Below are positions 55,775-62,382 of a DNA stretch of 64,000 bases, in pieces. Numbering within the stretch: the first letter of the stretch is position 1; every line of letters starts with the position of its first letter. The notes beneath the pieces are model-generated. The model made no database searches. It was not told where the DNA came from and was given only the letters and a program-made list of their open reading frames with translations. The translations under genes were made by a program, and so were the position numbers. The DNA is taken from positions 372,001-436,000 of the forward strand of contig NZ_JACHFK010000001.1 in assembly GCF_014201805.1 (NCBI RefSeq). The letters run 5' to 3'. This stretch comes from Deinococcus metalli (GTDB lineage Bacteria; Deinococcota; Deinococci; Deinococcales; Deinococcaceae).

Positions 55775-55947
55775 GACGTCCCCCGATCCGCTGGGTACAG
55801 GTTGACCTCTCGCCGCTCCATGCGCAGGTTCACGGGCGCCCCGTCCGGGCCATGATTGACGATGTGCCGCACGATCACCGGGGGCACGCCCGCCGGGGTG
55901 CGCTGCGCTTCCATACGGGCCAGGCGCCCGCGCGTTCTTGCCTTCAT
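55771..55947 (-). CDS. Small protein, 58 residues, RLARMEAQ motif
   Basis: MKARTRGRLARMEAQRTPAG is followed by a beta hairpin (VIVRHIVNHG, LRMERREVNLYP). GGAGGA lies five bases before the ATG. The start overlaps the stop of the gene upstream by ATGA, and the end overlaps the next by GTGA. It is a short relative of the LEALEAAH group. The function is unknown. Confidence 0.6.
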   Translation of the reverse strand: MKARTRGRLARMEAQRTPAGVPPVIVRHIVNHGPDGAPVNLRMERREVNLYPADRGTS

Positions 55948-56204
55948 GGTGTTCCTCCATCCATACGGGCGATCAGCGCCCACAGCTCTTCGTCCGACAT
56001 GGCCTCCACCTCTGCGCGCACGCGCGCGGCCTCGCTGTCCGGATCCGCGTGCCCCTCCGCGCGGAGCAGCGCCGCGTGCAGCTCGTCCAGTTCCCGGTCG
56101 GACAGTTCGTCCAGGTACGCCGCGCGCATGCGCGCTTCCGCGGAATCCACCCGGCCGGCGTGGGCGGCTTCTAGGGCTTCGAGTCGCCGTCGCCGCGCCG
56201 TCAT
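55944..56204 (-). CDS. Small acidic helical protein, 86 residues, LEALEAAH motif
   Basis: MTARRRRLEALEAAHAGRVD opens the protein. Two acidic helices with regular leucines follow (LSDRELDELHAALLRAEG, VEAMSDEELWALIARMD). Overlaps of four bases on both sides. A basic head and acidic body suggest binding to nucleic acid or to a partner protein. No family is recognised. Confidence 0.62.
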   Translation of the reverse strand: MTARRRRLEALEAAHAGRVDSAEARMRAAYLDELSDRELDELHAALLRAEGHADPDSEAARVRAEVEAMSDEELWALIARMDGGTP

Positions 56205-56419
56205 GTCCGGCCTCTGGCCAGCGCTGCCACCTGCGCGGCCTTCGCCCTGACCATGCGCCCCGCGATCCGCTGGAAGGCCGGCGTCCCCGCCTCTTCCTGC
56301 ACGATCTGGAACACGGCCAGCAGCACGCCGGGCAGCTCCGACCGGCGCACGTGTGAGGTCTCGAAGGCCCGGCGCTGTGCTTCCAGCTGCTTCACCCGCG
56401 CCCCCTTGCCGCGTGTCAT
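56201..56419 (-). CDS. Small protein, 72 residues, VKQLEAQRRAFE motif
   Basis: MTRGKGARVKQLEAQRRAFE is the same kind of basic-then-leucine start as in the neighbouring genes. A hydrophobic helix follows (LPGVLLAVFQIVQEEA). It is coupled by ATGA overlaps at both ends. The function is unknown. Confidence 0.58.
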   Translation of the reverse strand: MTRGKGARVKQLEAQRRAFETSHVRRSELPGVLLAVFQIVQEEAGTPAFQRIAGRMVRAKAAQVAALARGRT

Positions 56420-56712
56420 GCCGTCCTGCTCAGGCGTGGCCCGCCGCGTTCCTCTTCGTCCGCCGCATCCTCGAGGGCAGACAAGCGCGCTTCGAGTTCT
56501 CCCACCTCCACGATCCGGGCGTATGCCGCCGCGCCCTGTGAGATGGCGTGAACAGCTTTCAACGCGTGGCCTGCGTCTTCCACTTCCAGCAGCTCGCCGG
56601 CCCGCGTGAGTGCGCGCCACAGCAGCGCGCGGGCGTCTTCGAGGGTGCCGGGCTGCGCGCGGCGCTTCCGGCGCTTCGCCTGCCGGGCTTCGTGGGGATT
56701 CGGGTTGGGCAT
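56416..56712 (-). CDS. Small helical protein, 98 residues
   Basis: A very basic start (ARQAKRRKRRAQPG) leads into three helices, one reading ALKAVHAISQGAAAYARIVE and another ELEARLSALEDAADEEE. The shape recalls small terminase or DNA-packaging accessory proteins, but no specific family is recognised. It overlaps the next gene by four bases. A run of nine G residues lies just upstream at 56750-56758. Confidence 0.6.
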   Translation of the reverse strand: MPNPNPHEARQAKRRKRRAQPGTLEDARALLWRALTRAGELLEVEDAGHALKAVHAISQGAAAYARIVEVGELEARLSALEDAADEEERGGPRLSRTA

Positions 56713-56760
56713 GGTTCACCACCTGCGCCCGTGGGCGCGTGAATAGACCGGGGGGGGGTG

Positions 56761-57000
56761 TCATGGCTGACCCTTCGACGGCAGACGTGCGAGGAAGCGC
56801 CGTGCCGCGTCCCGTCCGAACTCCGTGATGCGCTGACCGTCAATCATGCCCGCGTGCCGGGCCAGGGTCAGGGCCACGCGCTGCCCGGACGGACCGGGCG
56901 CGCCCTGCGCCGTGGCCGCATCCAGGGCACGCCGCGTCTCGCTGTCTTCAGGCAGGGCGCGGGCGTAGGCGCTCAACACGGCCCACTGCAGTGGCGTCAC
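56761..57000 (-). CDS. Small winged-helix-like protein, 79 residues
   Basis: GTG 57000 lies in a GTGA overlap with the gene upstream. The product begins TPLQWAVLSAYARALPEDSE and ends ITEFGRDAARRFLARL, a plausible small helix-rich DNA-binding fold. Its stop is near a G run at 56750-56758. No family is recognised. Confidence 0.55.
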   Translation of the reverse strand: MTPLQWAVLSAYARALPEDSETRRALDAATAQGAPGPSGQRVALTLARHAGMIDGQRITEFGRDAARRFLARLPSKGQP

Positions 57001-57542
57001 GCGCGGCCCCCTTGGACGCTTCGCGGCGCGGCGCGTGCTCCCGTGCCCCACGTCTGCGCGGCGGCGTGTGAGCGGTACCCCCGGCCCACGTCGTCGCCGG
57101 GCGTGAGGTACGCGCCGCACCGCGCGCCCACGTGCAGAGCCAGCGGAGCCGGCAGGGGCCACCATGCGTCCGGAGCACAGCTGCACGTGACCATGAGCGG
57201 CCCCCACTCCGGCGCGTCGACCGCGAGGGCGCAACTCCCGCACCGGCCCTCCTGCGCCGCGATCTGCGCCCAGTCCGGCCGGTCAGGCAGGTTGTAACGG
57301 GGCGAGACAACCTCCGGCGCGGGGCCGGCGGGGCGCGGCGCCGGATCCGGCGAAGGAGGAACGGGCACCGCTTCCCCCTGCGCCGGATTCAGCAGGTAGG
57401 CCAGCACGTCCGCCTTCCGGGCGCGCAGGGCGTCGAGCAGCGGCGCAGGTGGGCGCTTGCCACTCAGGGCCAGAGTGTCCCCCCGCGCGGTCACGTGCGC
57501 GCCACACGAGGTCAGCAGGGCCAGCAGGTTGGGCACGGTCAC
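56997..57542 (-). CDS. TubC-N-like docking-domain protein with Cys cluster
   Basis: The N-terminal 45 residues (LLALLTSCGAHVTARGDTLALS, then LDALRARKADVLAYL) have the layout of TubC N-terminal docking domains, here on a small protein beside a primase. A proline-rich linker follows. The C-terminal part has CGSCALAVDAPEWG, CSCAP and RCGAYL, likely a zinc site. It overlaps the primase gene by GTGA. The domain suggests physical docking to a partner, perhaps the primase. Confidence 0.68.
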   Translation of the reverse strand: MTVPNLLALLTSCGAHVTARGDTLALSGKRPPAPLLDALRARKADVLAYLLNPAQGEAVPVPPSPDPAPRPAGPAPEVVSPRYNLPDRPDWAQIAAQEGRCGSCALAVDAPEWGPLMVTCSCAPDAWWPLPAPLALHVGARCGAYLTPGDDVGRGYRSHAAAQTWGTGARAAPRSVQGGRA

Positions 57543-60500
57543 AGCATCACCACGCCTGGCATGTCCTCGCCCTCTGCCAGCCCTTCCAGGTCTTCGAGGG
57601 TCAGGGAACGGGGCGGCGCGTCCGAGGGGAACGGCGAAGAGACGAGCGGGAACGCGGCCCCCTCTTGCACCACTTGCACCACTGAAAAGGGATAGAGATT
57701 CAATGTGGTGCAAGCTGTAGCCCCTGTGTCTGACGTGCTTTCTTCGCCGTCATGCCCCACTTGCACCACTTGCACCACGGATTGATAGGGGGCACCTATC
57801 GGTAGACGGAGTGTGATGAGCGCTTGCTGTGTTCCGTTGGGGAGCGTGGCCCGCGCCGTGGCCCGAACGCGCGTGCCTTCCCGGTCGCACTTCATCAGCC
57901 CGGCTGCGTGCAGGCGGTCGCGCAGGTTCCCCCACAGCTTCGACGGGTCCGGCAGGGCCGCGCCGCCCTGACCCGTGACCGCCCGCTGCACGGCTTCGTG
58001 CAGGCCGTCCGGCAGAAAGTGGCCCCACTCATTGCCCCCCGCCCTCGAGTAGTACCCCACCATGACGGCGCCGGGCTTCGTGGTGAACGTGTCCTCTTCG
58101 CCGTACTGGCCCCGGTCGCCGTGACGCTGCCAGCCGCACAGCGGGGCGGCGTGCGCTTCCGGCTTCCCTCCGACGCGCAGGTCTTCGAGGTACACGCGGC
58201 CCTGGGCCAGCAGCCCGGACAGCACGGCCAGCGCGCGGGCCACCGGGTCCGCGTCCTGCAGGTGCTCTCCCTGACCCCGCGCCGTCTCGCCGAGGGCCCC
58301 CGTCACCCGCTCCCACAGGGCGCCCGCCTCCGACGTGCTCACGGCGCCCACGGCCACGGCGTAGGACAGAAAAACCTCCCAGCCGTAGGCCAGCTCTGCC
58401 GCGGCGTCCCCGGTGCGGCCATGCACGCCCTGGAAGTCCGGGGCCAGGGCGCGCACCCGGCGCAGGTGGGCCGCGCTCCCCGCCCGCACGTCCTCAAAGG
58501 CGCTGGCCACCGCCTGCACGAAGCCGGCCAGGGCCAGCGCGTACACGCCGACCGCCGCTCTCTCTTCACCGGCATGGTAAGCGGCAGACTTCGCGGGGCT
58601 GTCGATCAGGGGGCGCAGCACCTCCACCATGACCAGGCGCGCCCGGTTGCTGTGGCCGCGCGGCAGATCCTCGGCAGACGTGGCGATCAGGCCGCGCGGG
58701 TACAGCGCCGCCCGGGACTTGCGGTCTGCAGTGAGCGTGCCGCGCCCCGCGCCGTCTGCCGCTCCCTGGATGACCCTTGAGGCCGCGCCGTCCAGCCGCG
58801 CCCGGTCGCCCAGACTGCCCGCCGGCTTGAAGTCGTCGATCACGAACAGCGCATCCTTCACCCGGAAGGCGCTGCTTTCCAGGGCGTTCGCTGAACTGTT
58901 CCAGCCGTCCGGGAGGAACTTCCGTCCCCACCGCGCGCCGTAGTGCGCCATCACCAGGCCCATGAAGGCGGTCTTGTGCCGGCCCGTCTCGCCCACCGTC
59001 CACACCACGAAGTCCGCCGGACCGAGGATGGCCCGGTACGCGGCGCCCAGCATGGGCACGGCCACCGGATCCGGGGCCAAGGTCAGCAGGTCTAGGGACG
59101 CCCGCACGGCTGCGCGCAACTCGTCGACCGTCCGCCCCGCGCCCGTGTCATCCTTCACCGGATCTGGCAGGGCGTAGGCGTCCAGCCGACCGGCCAGGTC
59201 GACCGCCACTCCGTCCACCGCGCCGGTCGCGCCGATCACTGCGCCGGCGGTGAGGTACACCGGGCCGTGCTCTGGGTGCGTAATCCAGCCCGTGTGCTGG
59301 TAGACCGTGCGGCGCGCATAGCCCTGGGCATTCGAGAGCACCTGCACGGCGTCCCGCGCCTTGTCTTTCTTGCCCTGGCCGGCGGGCACGCGGGCGGCGC
59401 CGCCCCACTTCGCCACGGGCCAGGACATGCCGGAGAACTCCGAGGTGGGCACCGTCACCACAGGGGGGAAGAGTGGCGCGCCGTCCGGGGCCCGGCCTTC
59501 GATCTGGAACACCCGGCGCGCTTCGCCGCTGCCGTCGTCTTCGATCACTTCCGCCGTGATGAAGGCCGAGAAGTCTGCCAGCACCTCCACGGCCTCGAAG
59601 TCCTCGCCGTCCTCGCCTTTCTTGAGGCTCAGGGCGCACAGCCGGCCGCCGCGCACGCCGTACCCGTGGCGCCTGGATTCCCACACGTCCCCCGGCTGGC
59701 TCTGTCCCGGCGTGGGCGCCCGGTCCGGCGGCTCCTGGGCGTCCGGCTGCCAGCGCCGCGCCGCATGGAGGGCGGCCAGCAGCAGCGCGCCCCGGTGGGC
59801 CGCGTGCGCGTCCGGCGCTTCGCCCTCCGGCACGGTGCCCAGGGCGTCACACGCATCTGCGTCCGGGTTGCCCTCCACAGCGAAGGGGGAGGGCTGGCCA
59901 CTGCCCGGGGCCGCCACCTGGAACACGTGGCAGCCCTGCGCGGCCAGGACGTCCGCCCACTTCGTCCGCGCCTTGGTGCCCTCGTCGTCCGGATCCGCGT
60001 ACACGCACACTCGCGCGCCGGCGGGGACGTGTGCCACGTGGGGGAAGGCCACCGCAGAGGCCACGCCCTGCACGGCATATGCGTCCCCGTGTCCGGCCGC
60101 GGTGAGCATCACGACGCACGCCGCCGCGTTCAGTTCTCCTTCGACGATCAGGAAGGCGCGGCCTCCCTCGAGCTGGCCGGGGCCGCAGAAGGCCGGCGTG
60201 GACTGGCCCGCCGTGACATACACGTACCGCTGCGCGTTTACGGCCTGCAGCTCTGTCTTCGTGCCAGGGTTCCTGGCCTTCACCGCCCAGGGCGTGCCGT
60301 CCGGCCCCGTGACCTCGAAGGCCAGCGCGCCGGGCAGGATGTGGCGCGGTAGCGTGGCCCGTCTGCGCGTTCCGCCGTCCTGACTCCCGTCACCCGTCCA
60401 CCGGTAGGCCGTCAGCAGGCCGGAGGCGAGGGCAGGGGAGAGGCCCCGCCGCGCCACCTCCTGCGCCTGTGATGTGTCCTCGGCCTGGTCGATGCGCATC

Positions 60501-60967
60501 CACCCCCTAAGGGCGGCGTCGCGCCGGTCGTCTGCCAGGGGGCGCAGCTTGTCTAGGGCTGCGCGGGCCTTGGCGAGTCCGGCCGCTGTTCGGCCGGTGG
60601 GCTGTGGCGCCCGCACCGTCTTACATTCGCTGGAGTGGGGCGCGCTGTCCACCAGGCCGGCCCGGTCGATCAGCAGCCGCGCCGCCTCGCCCTTCGGAAT
60701 GCCCAGGCAGGACGCCGTGAACTCCACCGCGCCCCCCTCGAAATCATCCCCGCCGAACCGGTGGAAGACGGCCGCACCGTCCCGCCCCACGCTGGCCGAC
60801 AGGGATGGGCTGTGCTCTTCCAGGCCGTGCCGGAAGTCGCACAGCGTCCCGCCCGCGTCGCGCAGCCCGGTCAGGTCTGCGCCGGGGTTCACCTGCGCGG
60901 CCAGCCACCGCACCAGGGGGCCGGGCCGGTTGGCCGGGTGCGTCAGGGCGCCATGCAGCGCGCTCAC
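57539..60967 (-). CDS. Primase-helicase replication protein (DUF927-type)
   Basis: The 1142-residue protein probably starts replication of the element. The N-terminal part reads like a primase. FLIVEGELNAAACVVML near residue 274 and VCVYADPDDEG near 320 form a TOPRIM-like fold. The C-terminal part is an ATPase with a variant Walker A VGETGRHKTAF near 658 and Walker B ALFVIDDF. The blocks fit DUF927-type helicases of mobile elements. GTG start after GGGGA. Near the end the chain twice reads VVQVVQ, encoded by tandem CTTGCACCAC words. It heads the leftward operon. Confidence 0.8.
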   Translation of the reverse strand: MSALHGALTHPANRPGPLVRWLAAQVNPGADLTGLRDAGGTLCDFRHGLEEHSPSLSASVGRDGAAVFHRFGGDDFEGGAVEFTASCLGIPKGEAARLLIDRAGLVDSAPHSSECKTVRAPQPTGRTAAGLAKARAALDKLRPLADDRRDAALRGWMRIDQAEDTSQAQEVARRGLSPALASGLLTAYRWTGDGSQDGGTRRRATLPRHILPGALAFEVTGPDGTPWAVKARNPGTKTELQAVNAQRYVYVTAGQSTPAFCGPGQLEGGRAFLIVEGELNAAACVVMLTAAGHGDAYAVQGVASAVAFPHVAHVPAGARVCVYADPDDEGTKARTKWADVLAAQGCHVFQVAAPGSGQPSPFAVEGNPDADACDALGTVPEGEAPDAHAAHRGALLLAALHAARRWQPDAQEPPDRAPTPGQSQPGDVWESRRHGYGVRGGRLCALSLKKGEDGEDFEAVEVLADFSAFITAEVIEDDGSGEARRVFQIEGRAPDGAPLFPPVVTVPTSEFSGMSWPVAKWGGAARVPAGQGKKDKARDAVQVLSNAQGYARRTVYQHTGWITHPEHGPVYLTAGAVIGATGAVDGVAVDLAGRLDAYALPDPVKDDTGAGRTVDELRAAVRASLDLLTLAPDPVAVPMLGAAYRAILGPADFVVWTVGETGRHKTAFMGLVMAHYGARWGRKFLPDGWNSSANALESSAFRVKDALFVIDDFKPAGSLGDRARLDGAASRVIQGAADGAGRGTLTADRKSRAALYPRGLIATSAEDLPRGHSNRARLVMVEVLRPLIDSPAKSAAYHAGEERAAVGVYALALAGFVQAVASAFEDVRAGSAAHLRRVRALAPDFQGVHGRTGDAAAELAYGWEVFLSYAVAVGAVSTSEAGALWERVTGALGETARGQGEHLQDADPVARALAVLSGLLAQGRVYLEDLRVGGKPEAHAAPLCGWQRHGDRGQYGEEDTFTTKPGAVMVGYYSRAGGNEWGHFLPDGLHEAVQRAVTGQGGAALPDPSKLWGNLRDRLHAAGLMKCDREGTRVRATARATLPNGTQQALITLRLPIGAPYQSVVQVVQVGHDGEESTSDTGATACTTLNLYPFSVVQVVQEGAAFPLVSSPFPSDAPPRSLTLEDLEGLAEGEDMPGVVML
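57664..57778. repeat. Five CTTGCACCAC iterons in the primase gene
   Basis: Copies lie at 57664-57673, 57673-57682, 57760-57769 and 57769-57778, as two tandem pairs with a nine-base period. One inverted copy is at 57705-57714. The same word occurs four times near attL. This could be an origin with initiator sites. Confidence 0.75.
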
Positions 60968-61076
60968 GGCGTCCCCATGGGCAGGGGGGCGGAAGTGGGC
61001 ACGGCGTGCCCGGTATGCTGTTCACGAAGCCTGCCCGCTTCGTCCGACCGCTGCCCGGCCACCGCGCCGGGCGCTT

Positions 61077-61331
61077 TCATTTCTGCCCTACGCGCAGCGT
61101 TTCACGCCACGCCAGGAAGTCCGCCCAGCGCACGAGGTACCGCGGCTTGTCTCCACGTCCGGCGTTGTACGCCGGCAGGTAGCCACCTGTAATGGCCGAC
61201 CGGATCAGGTCACGCGGCATCTTCGAGCGTTCCCAGAGCTGATTGGGCGTGTAGACGGCCTCCCCGTCTTCGAGGTGGGCGGGCACGCCAGCTGGGCGTG
61301 CGGGCGCGTGGAGGGTTGCTCCTTGCGTCAT
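61077..61331 (-). CDS. Excisionase-like small helix-turn-helix protein
   Basis: The 84-residue product has YTPNQLWERSKMPRDLIRSAIT followed by YLPAYNAGRGDKPRYLVRWADFLAWRE. This is the MerR/AlpA/excisionase pattern in which a short helix-turn-helix is followed by a wing and the ending W-x-x-F-L. AGGGGAACAC before ATG 61331 supports this start. A frame open to 61382 is possible but lacks a ribosome site. It may aid excision or control replication. Confidence 0.78.
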   Translation of the reverse strand: MTQGATLHAPARPAGVPAHLEDGEAVYTPNQLWERSKMPRDLIRSAITGGYLPAYNAGRGDKPRYLVRWADFLAWRETLRVGQK

Positions 61332-61473
61332 GTGTTCCCCTGCATCTGCGCTGGCGTTCGCTTCGCCGCGCCAGATGTACACCTGAGGGCCGCACCCGTC
61401 ATGAGGACGGGGGGCGCACAGCAGGGCCGGGCCTACCGCTTACCGCTTCGCCAGAATCGAAGCGGCCCGGCGA

Positions 61474-62088
61474 TCAGGCCACAGGGGGCGCAAGGGGACA
61501 GGTGGGAGGGCGTGGCCGCGCGTATAGCGGCCGGAGGATGCAGGCATCGACCGTCCCGCCGTAAAGCTCTCTCGTCCGGATTTGGAAGCCTGCCAGCGCC
61601 TCGGCCATGCGGCTGTACGGGAGAACCTTCTGTGTCCGTTTTGCTGATTGGGGTGGCCTGATCGCCTTGAGGCAATGTTGACGGTACCGCGCGTTTTCTA
61701 TTCCTTGCCGAGCCCGCCTAACAGTTTTCGATCGACCGACAGCAATATCCCAGATCCTTCGCTTGGTGCCACCCCTCAGCTTGAATCCGAGGGTTTCATA
61801 TACCGCGGCGAGGTGGACTATCGAGGCGCTGTACTTGTATCGGCCTTTCTGGAGGCGATGCGAGATCCTCCAACGGGTAGATGGCCGCGGCGATCGCAGG
61901 TGGAATTTTGAAGTCGTTCCAGCGTCTTGGAAGCGATCGGATGTGGCCCACAGGATCAGCGGGCCACGTAAGGCCTTCGCCGCAATCAGACCGTCAGGCC
62001 CCGCCGTATACGCTGTCCACGTTGCCCCAGAGGCCACCTGCGCCCACTTTTCAGGGGCGAAGGTGTTTGAGGTCAAGGCCGAATGCAC
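61474..62088 (-). CDS. Hypothetical protein, 204 residues
   Basis: GTG 62088 has TACGCT six bases upstream, the leaderless pattern. The product is basic, with regular beta strands in the first third (WTAYTAGPDGLIAAKALRG) and many Arg and Lys later (RISHRLQKGRYKYSASIV, then LRGGTKRRIWDI). It could bind nucleic acid. AT-richer than the primase operon. A competing plus-strand frame exists at 61763-62101 but has no ribosome site or promoter. No family is recognised. Confidence 0.5.
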   Translation of the reverse strand: MHSALTSNTFAPEKWAQVASGATWTAYTAGPDGLIAAKALRGPLILWATSDRFQDAGTTSKFHLRSPRPSTRWRISHRLQKGRYKYSASIVHLAAVYETLGFKLRGGTKRRIWDIAVGRSKTVRRARQGIENARYRQHCLKAIRPPQSAKRTQKVLPYSRMAEALAGFQIRTRELYGGTVDACILRPLYARPRPPTCPLAPPVA

Positions 62089-62094
62089 ACGTGA

Positions 62095-62100
62095 AGCGTA
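62095..62100 (-). promoter_or_regulatory. -10 box, gene at right end of element
   Basis: TACGCT on the minus strand, six bases before GTG 62088. Confidence 0.38.
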
Positions 62101-62296
62101 GCACCGTTACGCCGCAGCCGTAAGAGGCCGCAAGCTGGGCGGGCCACGTGGCCCAAGTCCGGCCCATTTGCCCCCGTCAGAACGCACGTCCGACCGGAAG
62201 TCCCCGTGATGGGCGTTGCCGAAAAGGCGTGCTGGGCGCAGATTGTGGAGGCGGAGCCGGAGGAGTCAGGGCGGGGCCGGAGGCGCCTGGCGCTTC

Positions 62297-62341
62297 CTTT
62301 TAATCAGCGGGTTGTAGGTTCAAGTCCTACACGTCCCACCA
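62297..62341 (+). repeat. attR, 45-bp copy of the tRNA-Lys 3' end
   Basis: Identical to 41903-41947 from the anticodon loop through CCA. No 5' half of a tRNA precedes it, so this is the displaced remnant left by integration and not a gene. Confidence 0.93.
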
Positions 62342-62345
62342 CGAA

Positions 62346-62366
62346 GGCCCCGTCTCTGGCGGGGCC
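62346..62366 (+). terminator. Original tRNA-Lys terminator hairpin
   Basis: GGCCCCG and CGGGGCC pair around TCTCTGG, followed by TCTC. It is probably the chromosomal terminator of tRNA-Lys before integration. Confidence 0.65.
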
Positions 62367-62382
62367 TCTCGCGTGGCCGTGC

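Noticed and set aside
61763..62101. A 112-codon plus-strand frame at the right end of the element
   Set aside because: It competes with the minus-strand 61474-62088 gene, which has a promoter-like box and better codon use. This frame has neither.
62297..62341. A second tRNA gene at the right end
   Set aside because: Only the 3' 45 bases are present, with no acceptor 5' strand or D-arm. It is an attachment-site remnant.
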